DNA from: Bacteroidota bacterium
GTDB taxonomy: Bacteria; Bacteroidota; Bacteroidia; Bacteroidales; UBA4417
Reading direction: 5' to 3'
DNA: 64,000 nt
Assembly (NCBI GenBank): GCA_022711175.1
Contig: JAKLFM010000004.1
Span: 1 to 64,000 of the forward strand
Part shown: positions 15,797 to 23,814 of the stretch, piece after piece
Numbering within the stretch: the stretch's first letter is position 1
Layout: the number at the start of each line of letters is the position of its first letter
Position numbers and translations under genes: made by a program
Notes under the pieces: model-generated
What the model saw: the letters and a program-made list of their open reading frames with translations, nothing else
The model's database searches: none
Told to the model about the DNA's origin: nothing

Positions 15797-17920
15797 ATGA
15801 AAACAAATTCCTTCCTCATCATCGCATCAATGGCACTGTTAATTGGTTGCAACAACAATCCGCCCCAGGAAAAAATCAGCTACCCCGAAACCAGGAAAAC
15901 GGAACAGGCAGATGTGTATTTCGGAACGAGCATTGCCGATCCATACCGCTGGCTCGAAAACGACACATCAGCCGAAACCACTGCCTGGGTTGAAGCCGAA
16001 AACAAAGTGACTAACGCATACCTGGCGAAGATTCCCTTCAGGGATAAAATTCACAAACGCCTCGAAGCCATTTGGGATTACCCAAAACAAACCGCTCCTT
16101 TCAAAAAGGGCAAATGGATTTTTTCGGAGAAAAACGACGGCATGCAAAACCAATATGTATTGTATGTGCAGGAAGGGCTAAACGGCACCCCTCGTATGCT
16201 GCTCGATCCCAATACGTTATCCGACGATGGCACAATTGCCCTTGGTGATATAAGTCCTTCGCGCGATGGCAGCTACCTTGCAGTTTCGATCAATAAAGCC
16301 GGCTCCGACTGGACCGAATACTGGGTGTATGATGTTGCCACGGGCAAAAAACTCGACGACAAAATTGAATGGGTGAAATTCTCAGGCGCTTCGTGGCTTG
16401 GTGACGGCTTTTTTTACAGTAGGTACGATGCACCTATAAAGGGAAAGGAACTTTCGAATAAAAATGAGTATCATAAGGTGTATTTCCACAAACTCGGCAC
16501 ACCACAGAGCGAGGACAAACTTATTTACGAAAACCGCAATTTCCCCTTGCGCAACTATTATGCTGGCGTTACAGAAGATGAACGCTTCCTTATCCTGAGC
16601 GAAAGCGAAGCCACCAATGGCAATGCATTGTATGTAAAGGATTTAACAAAACAAGGCGGCAATTTCATGAAGATCGCTGACGGATTTAAGAATGAATACA
16701 GTGTTGTTGATAACCTCGGCGACAAGCTGCTCATCAAAACCAACGACAGCGCGCCAAAAGGCAAACTCGTGCTTGTTGATCCGGCAAAGCCTGCGCCCGC
16801 TGATTGGAAAATCGTCATTCCCGAGAAACCCGAAGTGCTTCAATCGGTTGTTATCTGCGGTGGAAAACTATTTGCATCGTATATGAAAGATGCTACTGAT
16901 CGTATTATTTCATTTGATTATGATGGCAGGCAGTTAAGCGAGATAGCTTTCCCAGTGCCGGGTACCATTACCAGTTTCAACGGCGAAAAGAGCGACAATA
17001 CTGTGTTTTACGGGTTTACATCCTTTACGTACCCCATGACAATTTTTACCTACGATGTCGCCAAAAACAGTTCCGAAGTATTTTACAAGCCACCCATTGA
17101 TTTCGATGCTTCACAATACGAATCGAAACAGGTGTTTTATGCCAGTAAGGATGGAACAAAAATTCCCATGTTCATCGTACACAAGAAAGGCCTGAAAATG
17201 AATGGTAATAATCCCGCCTTGCTTTATGGATATGGTGGATTTAACGTGAGCATGACCCCCGGCTTCAGTATCAGCCGGCTGGTCTTCCTCGAAAACGGAG
17301 GAGTATATGCAATGCCGAATATACGAGGTGGCGGAGAGTATGGCGAAGAATGGCATGAAGCCGGAACAAAGCTCAACAAGCAAAATGTATTCGACGATTT
17401 TATTGCTGCTGCTGAATACCTGATAAAGGAAAACTATACGTCGTCAGAGAAACTGGCTATCTCGGGCGGCTCGAACGGCGGACTGCTGGTTGGCGCCTGC
17501 ATGACCCAGCGTCCCGATTTGTTTAAGGTTTGCCTGCCGGCTGTCGGAGTGATGGACATGCTCCGATTCCACAAATTCACCATCGGCTGGGCCTGGACCG
17601 GCGATTACGGTTCAAGCGACGACTCCACACAATTTCAATACCTGCTTAAGTACTCGCCGCTGCATAACATCAAACAAGGAACCTGTTACCCGGCAACGCT
17701 CATCACCACTGCCGATCACGACGACCGCGTGGTGCCGGCGCATTCGTTTAAATTTGCCGCCACCCTGCAGGAAAAGCAAGGCTGCAACAATCCAGTACTT
17801 ATACGCATTGAAACCAAGGCCGGCCATGGTGCAGGCAAGCCAACCGCCAAAATCATTGACGAGGCTGCCGATATGTACTCATTTGTGTTTTACCACCTTG
17901 GGATGAAGCCAAAGAAGTAA
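15797..17920 (+). CDS. Prolyl oligopeptidase family lipoprotein (S9A)
   Basis: A 707-residue protein. It begins MKTNSFLIIASMALLIGC, where LIGC is a lipobox, so it should be lipid-anchored in the periplasm or outer membrane. The N-terminal part is a seven-bladed propeller (PYRWLENDTSAE near residue 57 is the typical entry). The C-terminal alpha/beta hydrolase domain has the nucleophile S559 in GGSNGG, Asp in TADHDDRV and His in AGHGAG. It cleaves short peptides after proline. The frame could start at 15719, but the lipoprotein signal fixes the ATG at 15797. Confidence 0.93.
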   Translation: MKTNSFLIIASMALLIGCNNNPPQEKISYPETRKTEQADVYFGTSIADPYRWLENDTSAETTAWVEAENKVTNAYLAKIPFRDKIHKRLEAIWDYPKQTAPFKKGKWIFSEKNDGMQNQYVLYVQEGLNGTPRMLLDPNTLSDDGTIALGDISPSRDGSYLAVSINKAGSDWTEYWVYDVATGKKLDDKIEWVKFSGASWLGDGFFYSRYDAPIKGKELSNKNEYHKVYFHKLGTPQSEDKLIYENRNFPLRNYYAGVTEDERFLILSESEATNGNALYVKDLTKQGGNFMKIADGFKNEYSVVDNLGDKLLIKTNDSAPKGKLVLVDPAKPAPADWKIVIPEKPEVLQSVVICGGKLFASYMKDATDRIISFDYDGRQLSEIAFPVPGTITSFNGEKSDNTVFYGFTSFTYPMTIFTYDVAKNSSEVFYKPPIDFDASQYESKQVFYASKDGTKIPMFIVHKKGLKMNGNNPALLYGYGGFNVSMTPGFSISRLVFLENGGVYAMPNIRGGGEYGEEWHEAGTKLNKQNVFDDFIAAAEYLIKENYTSSEKLAISGGSNGGLLVGACMTQRPDLFKVCLPAVGVMDMLRFHKFTIGWAWTGDYGSSDDSTQFQYLLKYSPLHNIKQGTCYPATLITTADHDDRVVPAHSFKFAATLQEKQGCNNPVLIRIETKAGHGAGKPTAKIIDEAADMYSFVFYHLGMKPKK

Positions 17921-18214
17921 AAGGCACGAATCGGTTGTAGCTAAAGCAAAAACAGACTTCAGTTCCTGAAGTATCGCAAATCGCTATTCGCACAGTTTTG
18001 AGCTGATAGCCAGTGCGATAATGATCAAATGATTGTGATTTCTGAATTCTTTACATCCATAGATGAAAAGGACATCATTGGTTTTGTTTCTGAAGAAAGC
18101 AATGTTGTTTACGTAAAAGTTAATATTTCAGCCACTTAACCATTTTTTCCCGACCTTTGCACAATAAAACGGCACTTTCGCAATTATTTTATAAAGTCGT
18201 TTACCAAAATCACA
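17921..18214. other. Intergenic region with a hairpin and a doubtful 36-codon frame
   Basis: This 294-base stretch holds a perfect hairpin ACTTCAG-TTC-CTGAAGT at 17956-17972 with no T-tract. It also holds a small open frame at 18029-18139 (MIVISEFFTSIDEKD... ending NISAT). The frame has no clear ribosome site and no family I recognise; it could be a decayed gene remnant or chance. A weak GACCTTTG, close to the -7 motif, lies at 18152-18159, upstream of the next gene. Confidence 0.3.
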
Positions 18215-19435
18215 ATGTCACATTCAACAATACTCAAAGGCAGCAAAAAGTTACTACTCTTCGCGGCAGTCCTGATATTCCCGTTTCTGCAAACCCGCGC
18301 CCAGGAAGAAGAATCTGATTCGATACTGATGGATGGCATCATGCATGATAATATTGTGCTGCATCGCGAAGCCGACAGCCTGCGACTTTCCATCAACACA
18401 CTGGAGCAGAGCAGGATAATGCTGATTGAGGAAATTGATTCGCTGCAAACAGTCATTACCCTGCTTAATGAAAAACTGATATTTAAAAGCAACCAGCACG
18501 ACAGTCTGTTATTAGAACGCATAACACTGAACCGCAACATTTTATCGCTTAAACAGGACATTCTGAAATGTAATACCGACCTCGAAGCAAAAGCCCAATT
18601 ACTTCGCGATCGTGATTTTCAACTGGCCAGGCTCGAAGCTGAGATCAAAGAGCTGAAGAACAATGCCGAAATCAAACAGGTAAAACTCGAAGGCCAGCTG
18701 GATGTCCACAATACAAAGCTGGAAGCAAAAGACAGGGAGATTTCGTACCTGCAGAAATCGGTTGATGAGAAAGACTGCCTGATCAAGGAAAAGACCGACG
18801 AGCTGACAATATATTACCGAGAGAAAGACAACTCGCTGAAAATCATTGATTCGCTTGCCAGGGCATTAAACCAGAAAGAACTTGATTTTATCAAAGTTTC
18901 GGAACGGCTGAAGATCATTGAATCGCAGTACAACGAAATGACGGCAAAACAAGCCGCTGCTGCCAATAAAAAGAAGAAAATCCGTTTCATCCAGGGCGTC
19001 GGGCTGAAAAACTACCGTACTCCCGACTGGCAACTCTCGCTGCAAAGCCCTAACAGTTCGAGCGCCAATGTGATCGTGAATAAAAATGGCGGCAATTTCG
19101 AATTCGATTACATGACCGGTGTAAGCCTTTCGATGATCGACCTGAGCAAGGAAAAAGGGAAATTTACCTATGATGCGGGATTATTTGTAGGTTTCGGCGG
19201 ACAGAATCTTTTCAAGAACTTTTATATAGGCCCTAGTTTCAAGATTCTGGACTACTTCCATGTAAACGCCGGAGCAAATATCGCTGAATATGTTCAGTTG
19301 CAGAACGGATTTAAAGAAGGTGATGTGTTAACCGGAAGTACGAGTATTCCTACGGTCAAAGAGTGGAAAATCAACCTATACCTGGGTTTTAACGTTGATT
19401 TTGACCTGCTTGCAAGTATTCCCAAGAAGTTCTGA
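18215..19435 (+). CDS. Exported coiled-coil protein with a beta-rich C-terminal domain
   Basis: A 406-residue protein with signal peptide (KKLLLFAAVLIFPFLQTRAQ, residues 11-30). Residues about 45-245 form a long coiled coil rich in Leu, Glu, Lys and Asp heptads. From about residue 265 the composition changes to alternating strands with aromatic residues (GLFVGFGGQNLFKNFYIGPS, about 326-345), reminiscent of a small outer-membrane beta-barrel or lipocalin-like sheet. This suggests a periplasmic spacer linked to an envelope-associated domain. No family is recognised. It is directly followed by the first hairpin array. Confidence 0.7.
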   Translation: MSHSTILKGSKKLLLFAAVLIFPFLQTRAQEEESDSILMDGIMHDNIVLHREADSLRLSINTLEQSRIMLIEEIDSLQTVITLLNEKLIFKSNQHDSLLLERITLNRNILSLKQDILKCNTDLEAKAQLLRDRDFQLARLEAEIKELKNNAEIKQVKLEGQLDVHNTKLEAKDREISYLQKSVDEKDCLIKEKTDELTIYYREKDNSLKIIDSLARALNQKELDFIKVSERLKIIESQYNEMTAKQAAAANKKKKIRFIQGVGLKNYRTPDWQLSLQSPNSSSANVIVNKNGGNFEFDYMTGVSLSMIDLSKEKGKFTYDAGLFVGFGGQNLFKNFYIGPSFKILDYFHVNAGANIAEYVQLQNGFKEGDVLTGSTSIPTVKEWKINLYLGFNVDFDLLASIPKKF

Positions 19436-19450
19436 TAATAGTTTTGGTTG

Positions 19451-19693
19451 AAAACCCGCCCAGGCTCTACAAGGGCGACATAACGGTCATATCCAGACTT
19501 GGTCGCCTGTCAAGCCCCGCAGGGGCGACATTATGGTCTCTTCCAGACTCGGTCGCCTGTCAAGCCCCGTAGGGGCGACATTATGGTCTCTTCCAGACTC
19601 GGTCGCCTGTCAAACCCCGTAGGGGCGACATTTTGGTCTCTTCCAGACTCGGTCGCCTGTCAAACCCCGTAGGGGCGACATTTTGGTCTCTCC
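19451..19693 (+). repeat. Tandem array A: five 50-bp units with a hairpin core
   Basis: Units start at 19451, 19501, 19551, 19601 and 19651, exactly 50 bases apart. The first is degenerate and the last is truncated. Each has a core containing GCCCCGTAGGGGCGACATT, where GCCCC and GGGGC pair around GTA, followed by a linker (CTCTTCCAGACTCGGTCGCC with a few more bases). Two units have ACCCC instead of GCCCC, breaking one pair. The core is the reverse complement of the core in array B. The linkers are near-identical, so this is not a CRISPR. Confidence 0.92.
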
Positions 19694-19733
19694 AAATAAC
19701 AATTGTTTACAAAGCTGATAATGGGCAAAACGT

Positions 19734-20201
19734 TCACAGATCATCATAAAACTCAAACAAATAGTCAACGTTATATTCCATATCAAATTTCTTTAGCAGA
19801 TCAAGATACTCGTCCCGGAAAGATCGCCTCTTGTGATGTTGTTCCTGGTTTTCAATATATCTGATAACTGTATTTCTTTGCGACTTTGCATAAGAAAATG
19901 CGGCATACCCTTCCTGCCATTCGAACCGACCTTTTATCAGGCTGTTTTCATTGATCCATTTCGATGAGTTTGATTTCACATCGCGCAGAATGTCAGATAA
20001 GGATTTTGTGGTTGACATCTCAAAGAAAATATGAACATGGTCTTTGTATCCATTGACAGCCAAAGGAAATTGTCCGAGATTTTTTAAGATTCCTGAAATG
20101 TATCTGAAGACGTCATGACGAATTTTATCGTTAAGCAGGTTTGCTCTGCCTTTTACCACGAAGACGGCGTGGATGTTTAGCTGTGTATAAGTGTTTGCCA
20201 T
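19734..20201 (-). CDS. REP-associated tyrosine transposase (IS200-like Y1 transposase, RAYT)
   Basis: A 155-residue HUH single-strand nuclease of the Y1 transposase family. The metal-binding HxH is H55-V-H57 (KDHVHIFFE), and the nucleophile is Y115 in RYIENQ with Q119, the usual YxxxQ arrangement. All catalytic residues are present and the frame is intact, so it is probably active. It has no partner tnpB. It lies between two arrays of short hairpins in opposite orientation, which is the classical RAYT/REP layout. Its ATG directly abuts the last core of array B. Its likely substrates are the hairpin cores on either side. Confidence 0.9.
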   Translation of the reverse strand: MANTYTQLNIHAVFVVKGRANLLNDKIRHDVFRYISGILKNLGQFPLAVNGYKDHVHIFFEMSTTKSLSDILRDVKSNSSKWINENSLIKGRFEWQEGYAAFSYAKSQRNTVIRYIENQEQHHKRRSFRDEYLDLLKKFDMEYNVDYLFEFYDDL

Positions 20202-20580
20202 ACCATAATGTCGCCCCTACGGGGCTAATAGAGTAGTTTCTTTGTTTATTACCATAATGTCGCCCCTACGGGGCTATTAGAGTAGTTTCTTTGTTTAACA
20301 CCATAATGTCGCCCCTACGGGGCTATTAGAGTAGTTTCTTTGTTTATTACCATAATGTCGCCCCTACGGGGCTAATAGAGTAGTTTCTTTGTTTATTACC
20401 ATAATGTCGCCCCTACGGGGCTAATAGAGTAGTTTCTTTGTTTAACACCATAATGTCGCCCCTACGGGGCTAATAGAGTAGTTTCTTTGTTTATTACCAT
20501 AATGTCGCCCCAACAGGGCTAATAGAGTAGTTTCTTTGTTTATTACCATAATGTCGCCCCTACGGGGCTTAGTTTCTATC
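20202..20580 (-). repeat. Tandem array B: eight 49-bp units with a hairpin core
   Basis: Units start at 20202, 20251, 20300, 20349, 20398, 20447, 20496 and 20545, exactly 49 bases apart; the last is shortened. On the plus strand each core holds ATGTCGCCCCTACGGGGC, with GCCCC and GGGGC pairing around TAC, and a linker TAATAGAGTAGTTTCTTTG plus a few bases. The seventh unit has CAACAGGGC in place of CTACGGGGC. Linkers vary only at two or three positions (TAATAG/TATTAG, TTTATT/TTTAAC). The core is the inverse of the array A core; the linker is unrelated to that of array A. The array occupies the 5' leader of the transposase gene. Confidence 0.93.
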
Positions 20581-20595
20581 GAAATGATTTTTTCC

Positions 20596-21759
20596 TCACT
20601 GTACCGAACCGTCAGGAAATTTATCGGGTTTTGAAAATGCCGGGTTGGTCAGAAAAACATCATCACGCAGTGTCCTGATAAAGGCAATAATATCTCTTTT
20701 CTCCTGAGGTGTAAGTTGTACACCGCCATCGTTCACATGATGCATCAAAGGATGAATATATGGAGACCATAAAACAGATTCTGAATAAAAGTCAATCACC
20801 TCCTCGAGTGTCTTAAACCGCCCGTCGTGCATGTAAGGCCCTGTAAACTCAACGTTGCGTAAGGTGGTTGCTTTATAAGCTCCTCTGTCCTGGTCGTCAC
20901 CGGTGATGGAGTACCTGTCGAACGGGTCGCCGAAAACCGTGTCTTTTCCATTGTTGTAAAAAAGATTGGTGGTAAACAAAGGATTCCCTTCTCCGCCGTG
21001 GCAGTGAAAGCAATCGCCACCTTCCTCTGTCATAAAAAGTACGTAACCGTTCAATTCACCGGTTGTAAGCTGCTCTTCGCCACGCATGTAACGGTCAAAC
21101 TTAGAATCAGATGAAACCAGTGTCCTGACAAACTGCGCAATAGCACGGCTTATATTTTTAAAAGTTACTGTTTTTGAACCAAATGCTTTTTCGAATAGCT
21201 CAGGGTAGCCGGGTATGCTTTGAATAAGGATTTTTGTCGTGGTTGTATCTCCAGCCATCTCGTGCTGCGCCTCCACACCCATTCTCACAAAGTCTTCGAT
21301 ATTCCTCTTGTTTTTATCATTCGATGTATTACTCACTGCACCATTCCACATGTAACCGCTCTCGTTCCATACCAGGTTTATCAGCGGAAGCATGTAATGA
21401 GGCGTTTGAAATCCCTTTATACCATAGGTTTTACCTCCGGTGTATTTGGGATGATCTATCCCGCATTCAAACGACCTGCTCTGAAGATGACAGGTTCCGC
21501 ATGACATGAGGCTGTCAGGATGAGTACGGCCCGAAAGTCGGCCATCATAGAACAGGTAACGGCCCAGTTCAATCCCTTCAACCGTAAGCGGATTATCCGA
21601 TGGAATGTTCAGTTTGGTGGGGAAATATTTAGGAATTGGTAAACTGTAAGGTGTAGGCTCAGGAACAGTTTCGTCGGGATTACAACCTGAAACCAATACA
21701 ATTATCAATGCAAATAGCATCAAAACGACGAATCCAGACTTTTCTGTTCTTCTGAACAT
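20596..21759 (-). CDS. Di-haem cytochrome c peroxidase (MauG/CcpA family) lipoprotein
   Basis: A 387-residue protein with a lipoprotein signal ending LVSGC (lipid Cys C26). The first haem motif is CGTCH (C87, C90, H91) and the second is CFHCH at about residue 246. The family reduces hydrogen peroxide using electrons from small cytochromes, or carries out related oxidations, in the periplasm. The start at 21759 (MFRRTEKSGF) gives a good lipoprotein signal; an upstream in-frame GTG at 21780 adds seven residues without benefit. It stands alone, 15 bases after array B. Confidence 0.9.
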   Translation of the reverse strand: MFRRTEKSGFVVLMLFALIIVLVSGCNPDETVPEPTPYSLPIPKYFPTKLNIPSDNPLTVEGIELGRYLFYDGRLSGRTHPDSLMSCGTCHLQSRSFECGIDHPKYTGGKTYGIKGFQTPHYMLPLINLVWNESGYMWNGAVSNTSNDKNKRNIEDFVRMGVEAQHEMAGDTTTTKILIQSIPGYPELFEKAFGSKTVTFKNISRAIAQFVRTLVSSDSKFDRYMRGEEQLTTGELNGYVLFMTEEGGDCFHCHGGEGNPLFTTNLFYNNGKDTVFGDPFDRYSITGDDQDRGAYKATTLRNVEFTGPYMHDGRFKTLEEVIDFYSESVLWSPYIHPLMHHVNDGGVQLTPQEKRDIIAFIRTLRDDVFLTNPAFSKPDKFPDGSVQ

Positions 21760-21823
21760 AAAATGAACTATGGTTTGCACTGATTCTCAATTGTGTTGCT
21801 TTGCAGCAAACAGCAATGACTCA

Positions 21824-21831
21824 CAAAGATA
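21824..21831 (-). promoter_or_regulatory. -7 element (TATCTTTG) of the peroxidase gene
   Basis: On the minus strand this is a perfect TAnnTTTG match, 64 bases before the ATG at 21759. The leader contains the small hairpin-forming sequence TTTGCTGCAAAG. Confidence 0.45.
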
Positions 21832-21908
21832 CTTGAATTTCGCCGGCCAATCGAACGCTGTTTATCTGCATGATTATCTACAGGCATGGCAGATGGTCGA
21901 TTTATGAG

Positions 21909-21916
21909 TAATTTTG
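21909..21916 (+). promoter_or_regulatory. -7 element (TAATTTTG) of the DUF2027-Smr gene
   Basis: A perfect TAnnTTTG match, 94 bases before the ATG at 22011, in the divergent region shared with the peroxidase gene. Confidence 0.4.
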
Positions 21917-22010
21917 TGGCTCAATAAATGAATGCATCATTCTCTATCGATTGATATTCAATTATTTGAACCGGCTGTAAACATTTAGATTCTCAAATTA
22001 AACTGACATC

Positions 22011-23090
22011 ATGCAATATAAACCCGGCGATAAAGTCAGGTTCCTGAACGAAAAAGGCGGAGGCACCGTTATGAAAGTCATCAATGACTTTATGGTATCG
22101 GTTGCTATTGAAGACGGGTTTGAAATCCCTACCCTTACAAGCAACCTTGTGCTGGTAGAGAAAGGTGATACGCCTATGCCGGTTTTCACCCACGAAACTG
22201 CAAGAAAAGCTGAACCTGCACAGCAGCCTGTTTCCAAGACCGAAGATGACCGCGCTTCATCACTTTCAAGGCCGGCCTCAACACAGGCCATTGCCAGCGG
22301 TATATACCTGGCTTTTGTTCCTTCGGACCAGCAATGGTTAGTTACCGGCAACATCGGAATTTCGCTCGTTAACTTTACCGAACATGATGTTTTGTACAGC
22401 CTTTTCCTCAAAAAGGAAGAAGGCGGCTTTTCAGGAGTTGATTACGGAGTATTACCCAAGGAATCGAAAGTGCTGATTGAAACCATCCTGCACGAAGACC
22501 TGAACGAATGGACATCGGGTACCGTTCAACTACTTTTTCACAAGGATGAAAACGAGAAGCTGCTCATGCCTGTGAGTGCCGATTTCAGGATTAAAGGCTC
22601 GAAATTTTACCGTGAGGACAGTTTTCATGAATTCGGGCTGATGCAGAACCGTAAAGCCATCATTTATACTCTTTGTGAATTAAACAGGCTGCACTCAACG
22701 GCGGAGTATATCCTTGCTCAAAAGGAAGGTGAATCGCCGGTGCCTGAAAAAGCAAAACAGTTCCGCCCCGAGGCCATTATTGACCGCTATCAGACTGCTC
22801 CCCGCGAAGCCGAGATTGACCTTCACATCTCAGCCCTGCGCGATCGCTATGATCAGTTGTCACCCCACGAAATACTCACCATACAGCTTGGCACCTTCGA
22901 GCGAATGCTCGAAAGCGCACTTACCTGTAATTATACTAAGGTGATCTTTATACACGGTATTGGCAACGGATCGTTGAAACAGGCAATTGTTGAACGTATC
23001 CGTGATTATAGCGACATTGAATTCCGTAATGCCTCGTTTACGCGATTCGGCAACGGTGCCATCGAAATTATCCTCCATCAGAATATGTAA
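22011..23090 (+). CDS. DUF2027 and Smr domain protein
   Basis: A 359-residue protein. The N-terminal MQYKPGDKVRFLNEKGGG opens a small SH3-like barrel, a DUF2027 region follows to about residue 250, and a C-terminal Smr domain starts at about EIDLHISALRD (267) and includes FIHGIGNGSLKQAI (about 317-330). Smr domains bind or nick nucleic acids; family members can act on stalled ribosomes or mRNA. The DUF2027-Smr pairing is standard in Bacteroidota, but the cellular role is not settled. Confidence 0.88.
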   Translation: MQYKPGDKVRFLNEKGGGTVMKVINDFMVSVAIEDGFEIPTLTSNLVLVEKGDTPMPVFTHETARKAEPAQQPVSKTEDDRASSLSRPASTQAIASGIYLAFVPSDQQWLVTGNIGISLVNFTEHDVLYSLFLKKEEGGFSGVDYGVLPKESKVLIETILHEDLNEWTSGTVQLLFHKDENEKLLMPVSADFRIKGSKFYREDSFHEFGLMQNRKAIIYTLCELNRLHSTAEYILAQKEGESPVPEKAKQFRPEAIIDRYQTAPREAEIDLHISALRDRYDQLSPHEILTIQLGTFERMLESALTCNYTKVIFIHGIGNGSLKQAIVERIRDYSDIEFRNASFTRFGNGAIEIILHQNM

Positions 23091-23172
23091 TGTAAGTAGT
23101 TTGTGATCAGATGAATGGAAATGCTTACCTTCGCGGGGCATTTTAAAACGGTTACTTACAAATACCCTCGTA

Positions 23173-23814
23173 ATGCACAGCCGAATGTATGTGGCTACAA
23201 TGCCTTATATCCTGAGGACTTTCCTGCCAAAAAATGTTACCTGGGAAATCGAAACCAGTAAAAAGGAGATTTTTCTCACTTTTGATGACGGCCCCATTCC
23301 GGATGTAACTCCCCGCGTGCTGGAACTGCTGGATCAATACAATGCAAAGGCTACCTTTTTTTGCGTGGGCGACAATGTGCGCAAGCACCCTGAAGAATTC
23401 AAACTGCTTAAAAGCAAAGGCCATTCGCTTGGCAACCACACATTTAATCACCTTCGCGGCTGGGCAACTTCGTATAAACATTATCACGAAAATGTGAACA
23501 AATGCAATGAACTTGTCAACAGTCCGCTGTTCAGGCCACCGCATGGGCAGCTCACTCCCCTGATGGCCCGTATGTTGCATCCGAATTACAGTATCATTAT
23601 GTGGAGTGTGCTCAGCATGGATTTTGACCACAGTGTTTCACCCTATAAATGCCTGCAACATTCCATCAATAACACACACAACGGTTCCATCATTGTTTTT
23701 CACGACAGCGTAAAAGCACGCGAACGAATGGAATATGTGCTTCCAAGGTACCTTGATCATTTTTCGAAACTCGGGTACACTTTCTCGGCCCTGAACGGGC
23801 AGATTAAACACTGA
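23173..23814 (+). CDS. Polysaccharide deacetylase family protein (NodB-like)
   Basis: A 213-residue CE4 esterase. Motif 1 is FLTFDDGP with D38/D39, motif 2 is LGNHTFNHL with two metal-binding His, and motif 3 is RPPHGQ. These residues bind zinc and remove acetyl groups from peptidoglycan or glycan N-acetyl sugars. There is no clear signal peptide in the 35-residue N-terminal extension. The start could also be the Met at 23185. It ends directly against the stop of the convergent M1 peptidase gene. Confidence 0.9.
   Translation: MHSRMYVATMPYILRTFLPKNVTWEIETSKKEIFLTFDDGPIPDVTPRVLELLDQYNAKATFFCVGDNVRKHPEEFKLLKSKGHSLGNHTFNHLRGWATSYKHYHENVNKCNELVNSPLFRPPHGQLTPLMARMLHPNYSIIMWSVLSMDFDHSVSPYKCLQHSINNTHNGSIIVFHDSVKARERMEYVLPRYLDHFSKLGYTFSALNGQIKH

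Noticed and set aside
17956-17972. Terminator after the prolyl oligopeptidase
   Set aside because: The hairpin is perfect but followed by ATCGCAAATC, with no T-tract.
19451-20580. CRISPR array
   Set aside because: The units are tandem repeats in which both the core and the linker are nearly identical. There are no unique spacers and no cas genes.
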